34,183 nucleotides of DNA from CAYMWF01 sp964394085 [NCBI: uncultured Gemmatimonadota bacterium] (GTDB lineage Bacteria; GCA-2686955; CAYMWF01), in contig CAYMWF010000051.1 in assembly GCA_964394085.1 (NCBI GenBank), forward strand, positions 1 to 34,183. The letters run 5' to 3'. Both the position numbers and the translations under genes were made by a program. The notes under the pieces were generated by a model. That model was not told where the DNA came from and did not search any database. It was given only the letters and a program-made list of their open reading frames with translations. Below, one piece after another: positions 7,228 through 14,177 of the stretch. The number at the start of each line of letters is the position of its first letter. Position 1 is the stretch's first letter.

Positions 7228-7912
7228 CCGCTCTCCGGAAGTTGACCAGAAAAAGCAACCAGAGAACCAGGTGGACCTTGTCGAAAACCAGGCCGAGCCC
7301 TATCCAGAAATAGAAATCCGCCTGCCTTACCGCGAATATTTTCTTCTGACCCCTGAGAATATATTTCCATGTGGGAATTTCCGAAACGGATACGACATTC
7401 TTGAAATGCCTGAACTTGTCCTCTCCGCCGAAGTGCTTTATTTCGCTGTAGGCGGCATTCCAGTACATGTACGTTATCAGGTAGTAGCAGGCCGCCGCCC
7501 AGGGTCCGAGAAGCAGGTAATAAGGGGATCCCCCCGAAACAAAGACGAACCAGGAGAGACTGGATGCGACAAGCAGAAGACCGAATGCATCCAGAAATCG
7601 ATCGAGAAAACCTCCGAACCAGCCGGATTCGCCACGGCACCGTGCCAGGTTGCCGTCCATACTGTCGAGAATCTGGCCGAACTGGAGAAGAATCGCGGCT
7701 ATTATCACTGACAACCTGGTACCATAGAGGATCAAACCGGCCGGGATTGCCTTGGCCAAAAACGACAGAATGGTGAGCCTGTTGGGAGTGACTATTCTCC
7801 AGTCGCCCACAACGGCGAGAAACAGCCAGGAGAACGGGTCTCCGAAAGTAATGGTCCACCAGTCTTTCGCCTGCCGGTTGCGGAACCTGCTATAACGTTC
7901 TGAAAAGGTCAT
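7151..7912 (-). CDS. CDP-alcohol phosphatidyltransferase family membrane enzyme
   Basis: The 253-residue protein contains the complete family motif D83-x2-D86-G87-x2-A90-R91-x8-G100-x3-D104-x3-D108, which binds the metal ions and the CDP-alcohol. Several hydrophobic segments surround it (about 27-37, 46-80, 105-130, 135-150). The family joins a phospho-alcohol from a CDP-linked donor to an acceptor alcohol, or an alcohol to CDP-diacylglycerol, at the inner membrane. Its immediate neighbour is a LicC-like nucleotidyltransferase. The paired arrangement resembles the CTP:inositol-1-phosphate cytidylyltransferase/DIPP synthase fusion and phosphonolipid head-group pathways. This supports transfer of an unknown head group to a lipid or glycan. 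The ATG at 7912 has only a weak ribosome site. Confidence 0.82.
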   Translation of the reverse strand: MTFSERYSRFRNRQAKDWWTITFGDPFSWLFLAVVGDWRIVTPNRLTILSFLAKAIPAGLILYGTRLSVIIAAILLQFGQILDSMDGNLARCRGESGWFGGFLDRFLDAFGLLLVASSLSWFVFVSGGSPYYLLLGPWAAACYYLITYMYWNAAYSEIKHFGGEDKFRHFKNVVSVSEIPTWKYILRGQKKIFAVRQADFYFWIGLGLVFDKVHLVLWLLFLVNFRRAVDRFFKRAKYFRRLDRGGVHPGRVT

Positions 7913-7999
7913 AAAATGGATATACTACCGTTTGCCACCTGAAAATGCAGCCACCCTTCCGCAAAACAGGTTCCGGTTATGAATCATCTCCCGGGTAAC

Positions 8000-9067
8000 T
8001 CAAGATTCCGCCTGGACAAGCTCGCCGGTCCGGATAAAGGTTTCAATCATGCCGGCCATGCGGGCGCAGGTTCCCCCGTCCGCCTTCCAGCAGCACTGTT
8101 CAGCCCAGTAGGCGCGACGTTCCGCGTTTTTTTCGGGATCGTTCAGGGCGTCTTCAACCGTATGCTTGAGGTCGTCCGGCCCGGAAACTCTGTCGACAAT
8201 CCAGTCTTCGTCGAGATACGGAATTTTGAACGGCCTTTTTTTCCTGTCGGTGGTCCGCATCTCGAAATCTATGATCTCAGGGGAAATCCAGCTTGTCTCC
8301 TTCCTGCGGTCTTCTTCGGGAAAACAACCGGGATACGAAGGAAGGCTCAGCTGAATCGTCGGCTTACCGATGACAGCGGCTTCGCCGACTATCGAAGAGA
8401 TATCGCTGACGATTACGGACGCGAGTTTGATGAACCTGTTTATATTGCTTTTTTTGTCGGGTATCACGGCACCGAATTTCCGGGCGAAACGGTAATCCGC
8501 AGGATGGGGTGCGACCACCAGGTTAGGGAACCCCTGGAGATACTTCGCATTGCGTATGCCCCAGTGCTCCCCGTATTTCCCGCCCCAGGTCGGCGCAAAC
8601 AGGACCACGGGGAGTTTCGGATCGAGGTTGTTCGCCTCGCAGAGCGCCTCGCGATCGACAGGGCTGTTTATAAGCTCATCGATCTTCGTAAAACCTCCCA
8701 TCAGGCCGTTTCTGAAACCCGGATTGACCGCCAGCATCTTGCGTTTGAAAACCTCTCCCTGGTAGAAGAGCAGGCTGCATTCGTGAAATTCGCTGTAGCG
8801 ATATGCGTAATATTTGACCGGACCGACACCATGGTCCAGATATATGAATCTTCCGCGGTAACCGGCGGTTTTCAGCTTTTTCAGCGGTTTATCAAATGCG
8901 GCGGCGACAAAGGGAGAAAGCCTGCGCACAGCCCGGGTGTTTCTGAAACCGTGCTTGTGAATTTTTACCAGGTTCGTCTTCCATCCAAGGGATTCGACGT
9001 GTCGGTACAGGGGGTAAAGACAGGAACGATCCTTGAGTTCGGACCAAACGAAATCAAGATGAATCAA
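8000..9067 (-). CDS. TagF/TagB-like CDP-glycerol (or CDP-ribitol) phosphotransferase
   Basis: The 355-residue GT-B protein matches the teichoic-acid polymerase family: DHGVGPVKYY (78-87), APTWGG (158-163), APHP with His188, and SDISSIVGEA (221-230) followed by GKPTIQL. The conserved His and the S-x-x-S-S/Glu229 segment correspond to the catalytic and CDP-binding parts of TagF. Members transfer glycerol- or ribitol-phosphate from the CDP form to a lipid-linked or growing chain on the cytoplasmic face. A CDP-ribitol synthase in the same operon makes ribitol phosphate the likeliest substrate here. The TTG at 9067 follows an in-frame TGA directly and has AGGAG 7 bases upstream. It is the first gene of the locus, 87 bases before the CDP-alcohol transferase. 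Confidence 0.8.
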   Translation of the reverse strand: MIHLDFVWSELKDRSCLYPLYRHVESLGWKTNLVKIHKHGFRNTRAVRRLSPFVAAAFDKPLKKLKTAGYRGRFIYLDHGVGPVKYYAYRYSEFHECSLLFYQGEVFKRKMLAVNPGFRNGLMGGFTKIDELINSPVDREALCEANNLDPKLPVVLFAPTWGGKYGEHWGIRNAKYLQGFPNLVVAPHPADYRFARKFGAVIPDKKSNINRFIKLASVIVSDISSIVGEAAVIGKPTIQLSLPSYPGCFPEEDRRKETSWISPEIIDFEMRTTDRKKRPFKIPYLDEDWIVDRVSGPDDLKHTVEDALNDPEKNAERRAYWAEQCCWKADGGTCARMAGMIETFIRTGELVQAES

Positions 9068-9157
9068 TCATCCTCTCCTGGTTCTTGCGAGTCAGCTCTA
9101 TCCCCAATGATCTACACCTGCCGGCGTGTAAATGAAGGGGTGAAACACTTGCGCAGG

Positions 9158-9187
9158 ATGATATTTTGAGTAGTGCCCGGGTGTCCA
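9158..9187 (-). promoter_or_regulatory. Candidate promoter for the ribitol-phosphate polymer locus
   Basis: On the minus strand TGGACA (9182-9187; five of six matches to TTGACA) and TATCAT (9158-9163; five of six to TATAAT) are 18 bases apart. The start would fall near 9150, leaving an 80-base leader before the TTG at 9067. It is the best match in the 236-base gap upstream of the TagF-like gene. Two copies of an AGTRCCCGGGT element (9172-9182 and 9238-9248) lie in and above the promoter and could be operators. Confidence 0.45.
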
Positions 9188-9303
9188 GATAAAAATCCTC
9201 GATGTCAATATATCCGGATGGATATGATTGATGAAACAGTACCCGGGTTCGTTAAAATGTATTTCAGGATTCGGTTGCTGTCGACGGAGAGAAAACTTTT
9301 GGA

Positions 9304-10125
9304 TTAAATTTTATTGAGAGCGTCCACCGCGGCTTTGACTGCGGTTAGCTGGGGGCTTATCCCGACTATATCTATACCCACGCAAACATCCTCCCGGATG
9401 TTCGACTCCAGAACGAGCCCGATCACGAGTGCCGCCTTTCCGTGCACCGCCACTTCGGACACTGAAAACGACTGTATCCGCCTGTATTTCGAACTTATCT
9501 TTGCTGCAGCTTTAAGGGTTGCGCGCACTCCGGTTCTGAGATAGGCGGTTCCGGATGTCGAGCCCTCGGCAAGGCCTATGGCTTCTTTTCGGCCTGCAAT
9601 CAAGCGCACCCGGACCCTGGTCCGATCACCCCCGAGAGAGACGTCGATTCCGTCGAGCAGGACCCGCCGTTCAGTAAGCAGGAAAGTGTCTTCATCTTCA
9701 CTTATCAGATCATCAGACACCGTGCCCTGCGTTTTTTCCTTTTCTTGCCGGGGTTCGTCGAACAGGTAGCGTTTTCCATCTTTTCCAAGCATCTTCACGC
9801 CACTGTTTTCGGTTTTTTCGGTTTCCGGAATTCCCGGTGTGACGGCCTTGCTCTCGATTGCGTCTTTGGCGCTCTCCGCGCCTGCAGCGACCGGTTCTTT
9901 CACGCTCAAGACATTGATCGTTTCTTTGGGCAGATCGATCTTCAATTCGGACTTCAGGACCTTTTTTACCCGCTTAACCATTTCAGCGGGTGTATTGAGA
10001 GCATCGATACGCAGCTCCACCTCCACGATGCTGTCATTCTCGTCCAATACGATTCGGGCGGATTCCACGCCCTCTATTGTGGAAATCGTATCTCTGAGTC
10101 TGTCCTCGAACGATGCCTTACTCAC
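9304..10125 (-). CDS. Conserved two-domain protein of unknown function
   Basis: I cannot assign a function. The 273-residue soluble protein has an N-terminal alpha/beta unit (about 8-75, GVESARIVLDENDSIVEVEL then AEMVKRVKKVLKSELKIDLP). A charged low-complexity linker (about 75-150, Glu/Lys/Gly/Ala-rich) leads to a C-terminal unit (about 150-273, LLDGIDVSLGGDRTRVRVRL..., SGTAYLRTGVRATLKAAAKI..., KAAVDALNKI). The two units look like small beta-beta-alpha folds. A similar pairing, with an I-D/K-I motif after the first unit, is remembered from uncharacterised Firmicutes proteins, but I cannot verify this. The GTG at 10125 has GGAGG 7 bases upstream. It lies 39 bases after the PfkB-family kinase gene and is probably co-transcribed with it. 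Confidence 0.8.
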   Translation of the reverse strand: MSKASFEDRLRDTISTIEGVESARIVLDENDSIVEVELRIDALNTPAEMVKRVKKVLKSELKIDLPKETINVLSVKEPVAAGAESAKDAIESKAVTPGIPETEKTENSGVKMLGKDGKRYLFDEPRQEKEKTQGTVSDDLISEDEDTFLLTERRVLLDGIDVSLGGDRTRVRVRLIAGRKEAIGLAEGSTSGTAYLRTGVRATLKAAAKISSKYRRIQSFSVSEVAVHGKAALVIGLVLESNIREDVCVGIDIVGISPQLTAVKAAVDALNKI

Positions 10126-10164
10126 GTTGCCGCCTCCAAAGTTGCCTTACCCGATGTGTCTGTT

Positions 10165-11073
10165 TCAATTATCAAAGGATGTGAGCTTTCTGAACTCGTT
10201 GAGCCTCGCTTCTATCCGGCTGCCGTCAAGCTCCTTGAAACCGTCGAGACTGAAATCTTCAACACAGAATGATGCCATCACACTACCGTAAACCGACGCT
10301 TTCCTCAAACCCGGGAACGACACGTCGCCCGTTCCGGCGATGTAGCCCATGAAGCCGCCGGCGAAGGAGTCTCCGGCCCCGGTCGGATCCTTGACGGTCT
10401 CCAGAGGAAGCGCAGGTATCGCGAAGACGCCCATTTCATGGAAGAGCAGAGCTCCGTGTTCTCCCTTTTTAATCAGCACCGTCGATGGGCCCATCCTGCG
10501 GATTTCTCCTGCGGCGGTTACCAGGTTGTCGGCACCTCCGAGCTGTGATGCTTCACCATCGTTGATAAGAACTGCGTCGACCTTCTTCAATACCCTCTCG
10601 AGAGAGGAAGGTGCGCCCTCGATCCAGAAATTCATCGTGTCGAGCGCCACCAGTTCGGCTTTTTCCGCCTGATGAAGCACCTCCCGCTGGAGGTCGGGAT
10701 CGATATTGCCCAGGAACAGGAATTCCGCATTCCGGTGCACTTCGGAGAGTCTCGGACGGAAATCCTCGAAAACATTCAGTTCGGTGACCAGGGTTTCCCT
10801 GTCGTTCGGATTCTTTCCATAGACTCCCGACCAACGGAAAGTCCTGCCGGCCGCTGATTCGATTCCCGAAGTATCGATCCCGCGGGCTTCGAGCAATCGC
10901 AGATGCTCCCGGGGGAAATCCTCACCCACAACGGCGACTGTCTGTACAGAATCCGCCAGAAAGCTTGCCGCAACGGAACAGTAAGAGGCTGAACCTCCAA
11001 GGGCATCTATTACTTCACCGGCCGGAGCCTTCACAGTGTCAAGTGCGACAGAACCCACTATCAGAAGAGACAT
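10165..11073 (-). CDS. PfkB-family carbohydrate/nucleoside kinase
   Basis: The 302-residue ribokinase-fold enzyme has the substrate-binding GGSASYCSVAA segment (27-36) near the N terminus. It also has the C-terminal PfkB signature DPTGAGDSFAGGF (229-241), with Asp235 as catalytic base and the anion hole at GAGD. It phosphorylates a sugar, nucleoside or similar hydroxyl compound with ATP in the cytosol; the substrate is not evident. The ATG at 11073 has a GAGGGG site just upstream and a good promoter at 11122-11150. The two-domain unknown follows 39 bases downstream, so the substrate may be linked to that protein. Confidence 0.9.
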   Translation of the reverse strand: MSLLIVGSVALDTVKAPAGEVIDALGGSASYCSVAASFLADSVQTVAVVGEDFPREHLRLLEARGIDTSGIESAAGRTFRWSGVYGKNPNDRETLVTELNVFEDFRPRLSEVHRNAEFLFLGNIDPDLQREVLHQAEKAELVALDTMNFWIEGAPSSLERVLKKVDAVLINDGEASQLGGADNLVTAAGEIRRMGPSTVLIKKGEHGALLFHEMGVFAIPALPLETVKDPTGAGDSFAGGFMGYIAGTGDVSFPGLRKASVYGSVMASFCVEDFSLDGFKELDGSRIEARLNEFRKLTSFDN

Positions 11074-11093
11074 GGACCCCCCTCGCTTTCATA

Positions 11094-11150
11094 ATTATAA
11101 CAGGTTTTCGTGTAAATGTATAGTATACACAGGTAAGTTTTATTTTGCAA
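11094..11150 (-). promoter_or_regulatory. AT-rich promoter region of the PfkB kinase gene
   Basis: On the minus strand TTGCAA (11145-11150) and TATACT (11122-11127) are 17 bases apart, an excellent sigma-70-type arrangement. A perfect TATAAT lies further down at 11094-11099 with a poorer TATACA -35 17 bases above it, which would give a very short leader. The whole 11091-11150 block is clearly more AT-rich than the flanking genes. The rest of the 280-base gap up to rsfS shows only the 12-bp palindrome TATTTCGAAATA near 11340 and no gene. Confidence 0.55.
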
Positions 11151-11353
11151 CATATCAAAGATCACGAAACATATCTTCGATAAAACAGAGAAACGCAATA
11201 CCCTTTGCACCGAGACGTATCCACCGTATAAAAAATCAGAAAAACAGCTTACCAAGCTATCCGGATCGGCTCATTCCGACAGAAACGCTTTTGCAGGCCC
11301 GTGGGAAATACCATCTCGCCTCAACGTAAATATTCCGGGTATTTCGAAATATC

Positions 11354-11719
11354 CTATCCTTCGGATTTTTCAAGTTCATCAGCGAGCCCGTATTCCGGCG
11401 CATCGCTCCAAAGCTGTTCCAGGCCGTAATATTCGCGTTGCTCTCCAAGGAATACATGAACTATTATATCCACGTAATCGAGAAGTATCCATCTGCCGAA
11501 TTCGTTTCCTTCCTGATGGAGGAGCAATGCTTCTTCTTTCAGGATACCCTTCCGTATTGCCGTCGCGATCGCCCTCACCTGGATTTCAGATGTACCGTGA
11601 CATATCACGAAGTAGTCGGTCATGGATGTGAGTTCCCGTAAATCGAGTATTTTCACATCCTCGGCCTTTTTCGTCAGAGCGAGCTCTCCCGCCTTTTTCG
11701 CCAGTTCTTCCGATGTCAT
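11354..11719 (-). CDS. rsfS: Ribosomal silencing factor RsfS
   Basis: RsfS binds uL14 on the 50S subunit and blocks joining with 30S when growth slows. The 121-residue product shows LDLRELTSMTDYFVICHGTS followed by the helix QVRAIATAIRKGI. It also shows the conserved EGNEFGRWILLDYVDIIVHVF block and an REYYGLEQLW tail, all characteristic, at normal length. Its ATG overlaps the stop codon of the LytR_C gene by 4 bases (ATGA), so it is translationally coupled. It is the last gene of the folK-rsfS operon. Co-occurrence of rsfS with a LytR-type protein is common in bacteria. Confidence 0.95.
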   Translation of the reverse strand: MTSEELAKKAGELALTKKAEDVKILDLRELTSMTDYFVICHGTSEIQVRAIATAIRKGILKEEALLLHQEGNEFGRWILLDYVDIIVHVFLGEQREYYGLEQLWSDAPEYGLADELEKSEG

Positions 11720-12252
11720 TTGTGTTTACCCGCTGATTCCAGCATATGTAAAACTTCTGGGGCGTCTTTTCCCAGAATGAATGCCAGGTCGGCATAAGAG
11801 TCCTGTTCGTATTGAAGTACCATTTTCGATGAGATCAACCCGGCCAGCGCTCTACCCTCGGTAACCGCTTCCGGCTTCAAAACCGCGACAATCGATACTT
11901 CAAAACCGAAATCCTCTGCGTTGGTTATATCGACCACGTCGTATCCCGCAAGGATGAAAGGATTTCTGAACCGGTCCGCCCACCCCTTTTCGCCCCAGCC
12001 GTTACGGATTTCAACGCGAACCTGTGAAGTGGCAACTCCCGGTTCTTCTGAACCGGGGAACAAGGCGTCTCCGCCGGTAATACCGTTCCAGACCGCTGAT
12101 CCGGCGAGAACCAGCACGGCAAGCAACAATATACCGAAAAGTGCGAATCCGGAACGGTCGACTCCGTTTCCCGCCCGGTTGGCGGCCCTGGAAAGCGGGC
12201 GTTTCTTTTTCCCCGTCTTCCGGGAATTTTTTCGTCCCGTCCTCTTACTCAT
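11716..12252 (-). CDS. Single-pass membrane protein with a LytR C-terminal (LytR_C) domain
   Basis: The 178-residue protein has a very basic cytoplasmic head (residues 1-32, rich in Lys and Arg), one transmembrane helix (about 34-58) and an exported LytR_C domain (about 77-165). The domain shows VRVEIRNGWGEKGWADRFRN, a central GYDVVDITNAEDFG turn, and ADLAFILGKDAP near the end. LytR_C is usually attached to LCP phosphotransferases that link teichoic acids or other glycopolymers to peptidoglycan. Here the LCP catalytic domain is absent, so a binding or scaffolding role is likelier. The start codon shares one base with the glmU stop (TAATG), indicating coupling. Confidence 0.8.
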   Translation of the reverse strand: MSKRTGRKNSRKTGKKKRPLSRAANRAGNGVDRSGFALFGILLLAVLVLAGSAVWNGITGGDALFPGSEEPGVATSQVRVEIRNGWGEKGWADRFRNPFILAGYDVVDITNAEDFGFEVSIVAVLKPEAVTEGRALAGLISSKMVLQYEQDSYADLAFILGKDAPEVLHMLESAGKHK

Positions 12253-13262
12253 TATTTTCCCGACGGAAATTTTCTGCCAGGGGGTATCGTACTGCCGTCG
12301 TTCACAGTTTCACCTTCCAGCCTGGTGAACCCGGCAATAACAGCATCCCTGCCCACCAGCACGTCTTTCAGGTGGGTGAACGGACCTATCCGGGCGCCTT
12401 CACCGATAGATGTCGCCCCTTCAATTACACAGAAGGGACCGATTACCACATCCTTTTCGGCCTGCACCGAAGTCTGTAGTCGTGTTGTGTCCGGATCTTC
12501 GATTGTCACGCCCTCATCCATCAGGCGATCCAGGGTGCGCCGATTGAGTACGCGGCCGGCGGCGGCGAGGTCATGCCTGGAGTTGATGCCGATGACCTCC
12601 TCCGGATCGGCTCCGGCGAGAGCGCCCACTTTATAACCTTTCGAAATGAATCTTTCGACGAGATCTGTGAGATAATATTCTCCCTGGTCGTTATCAGGCG
12701 ACAGGAATTCTATTTCCTCGAGCATCTCCCTGTTTCTGAATATATAGATACCCGTATTGATCTCGAGTATTTCGAGTTCATCCTTATCGGCATCCCTGGC
12801 TTCCACTATCTTGACCACGCCGCCGGTCGAATCACGAACTACGCGACCATACAGACCGGGGGATTCGAATATCGATGTAAGCACGGTCAGATAGTTCTGC
12901 TCTCGGCTGTGGAATTCGGCCAGTGCTCTGTAAGTCTCTCCCAGGAGTAGAGGGATATCACCACAGGTCACGAGGACATCGCCCTTGACACCTGTAAGCA
13001 TCGGAGCGGCCTGCTGCACCGCGTGACCGGTTCCCAGCTGCTCTTCCTGGACGGCGAAGGATACACCCCGGATGCTTCCGAACCGGGCTTCAACCTGATC
13101 ACGCTGTTTTCCTACTACGAGTATGATCTTTTTGAACCCGGCGTTTTTAAGGCCGTCGATAACATGCTCAAGCACCGGTTTCCCATCCAGCGGGTGGAGA
13201 ACCTTGGCCGTTGAAGATTTCATACGCGTGCCGAGGCCCGCAGCCAGAACTATCGCATCCAA
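12252..13262 (-). CDS. glmU: GlmU-type N-acetylglucosamine-1-phosphate uridyltransferase, short form without acetyltransferase site
   Basis: The N-terminal domain matches the GlmU pyrophosphorylase: LAAGLGTRMKSSTAKVLHPL (6-25), GTGHAVQQA and CGDIPLL. It should form UDP-GlcNAc from GlcNAc-1-phosphate and UTP for peptidoglycan and LPS. At 336 residues it is about 120 shorter than usual. The left-handed beta-helix starts near 255 (VVIGPFCVIEGATSIGEGARIGPF) but ends after three or four coils. The region that carries the acetyltransferase residues of E. coli GlmU (His363, Tyr366, Lys392 and others) is missing. The truncation looks natural, because the stop codon is fused to the next start. TTG at 13262 has GGAG 7 bases upstream. 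A different sugar-phosphate substrate is possible. Confidence 0.8.
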   Translation of the reverse strand: MDAIVLAAGLGTRMKSSTAKVLHPLDGKPVLEHVIDGLKNAGFKKIILVVGKQRDQVEARFGSIRGVSFAVQEEQLGTGHAVQQAAPMLTGVKGDVLVTCGDIPLLLGETYRALAEFHSREQNYLTVLTSIFESPGLYGRVVRDSTGGVVKIVEARDADKDELEILEINTGIYIFRNREMLEEIEFLSPDNDQGEYYLTDLVERFISKGYKVGALAGADPEEVIGINSRHDLAAAGRVLNRRTLDRLMDEGVTIEDPDTTRLQTSVQAEKDVVIGPFCVIEGATSIGEGARIGPFTHLKDVLVGRDAVIAGFTRLEGETVNDGSTIPPGRKFPSGK

Positions 13263-13322
13263 TATCTATCTCCGTTTCGAGGAAGGTCTTTCCCTGATTT
13301 GATAAAATTCATTCTTAAGATT

Positions 13323-14177
13323 TCAATCAACATGCAGGCGGATATTGTCTATGAGCCTCACTCCGTCTATCCTAACCGCAAGGGCTATCAGCAAATCCCC
13401 CGCCAGCGTATTCACCGGGGCCAGGGTCTCAGCGTCGGCGATTTCGATGTAGTCGACACCGGCTGCGGGTGCAATTTCGAAGATCTTGTTTCTCATGGCT
13501 TCGATCACCACGCCTCCACTCCTCGAACCTTCCTTCTCGATGAGTCGCCGGGCCTCCTTGAGCGCTCCGACCAGGCATAAGGCCTCTTCACGCGCCCTTC
13601 CGTGCAGATAGCTGTTCCGGGAGCTCATCGCGAGCCCATCCGGTTCGCGATAGATCGGAATACCCCTGATTTTTACCGGGATACCCAGATCCTGAGTCAT
13701 ACGTTTGATCACTATCAGCTGCTGTGCGTCTTTCCATCCGAAATATGCCGAGTCGGGCTGAACGACGCAAAAAAGCTTGGTGACTACGGTAGCCACACCC
13801 TCGAAATGCCCGGGCCGGTCTGCACCGCACATGATTTCACTGAGACCGGACACTTTTACCATCGTGCTGAAATCAGGCGGATAGACCTCGTCCACCTCAG
13901 GATGAAAAAGGAGAGCACAGCCTTTTTCGGAAGCAAGGGCTGAATCCCGTTCCAGATCCCTGGGATATTTTTCCAGATCTTCACCCGCTCCGAACTGTTT
14001 CGGATTGACGAATATGGAAACAACGACAAAATCGGTTTCCCGACTTGCGGTTTCGATCAATGCGAGGTGCCCCTCGTGAAAAAACCCCATGGTCGGAACG
14101 AAGCCGATCGTCGCTCCGGTCACCCGGGCGGCGGCAACCGCTTTCCTGACATCATTCGTTCTGGTGACTGACTGCAT
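13323..14177 (-). CDS. panC: Pantothenate synthetase
   Basis: PanC condenses pantoate and beta-alanine using ATP, through a pantoyl-adenylate, to give pantothenate for CoA. The 284-residue product has FVPTMGFFHEGHLALI with the class-I-like HEGH nucleotide site, FVNPKQF, LEKYPRDLERD, YFGWKDAQQL and SSRNSYL. All are diagnostic. The ATG at 14177 is preceded by GGGGGA at 6 bases and begins exactly where family similarity starts; a start at 14267 would add 30 residues that overlap panB further. It overlaps panB by 26 bases and sits 60 bases before glmU. Confidence 0.96.
   Translation of the reverse strand: MQSVTRTNDVRKAVAAARVTGATIGFVPTMGFFHEGHLALIETASRETDFVVVSIFVNPKQFGAGEDLEKYPRDLERDSALASEKGCALLFHPEVDEVYPPDFSTMVKVSGLSEIMCGADRPGHFEGVATVVTKLFCVVQPDSAYFGWKDAQQLIVIKRMTQDLGIPVKIRGIPIYREPDGLAMSSRNSYLHGRAREEALCLVGALKEARRLIEKEGSRSGGVVIEAMRNKIFEIAPAAGVDYIEIADAETLAPVNTLAGDLLIALAVRIDGVRLIDNIRLHVD

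Noticed and set aside
7621-7660. GG...GC spaced element resembling a sigma-54 promoter.
   Set aside because: Spacing is wrong (about 14 rather than 10 bases) and it lies inside the CDP-alcohol transferase coding sequence.
7979-9169. 396-codon plus-strand frame opposite the TagF-like gene.
   Set aside because: The opposite frame carries the conserved TagF motifs; this one shows none and lacks a ribosome site.
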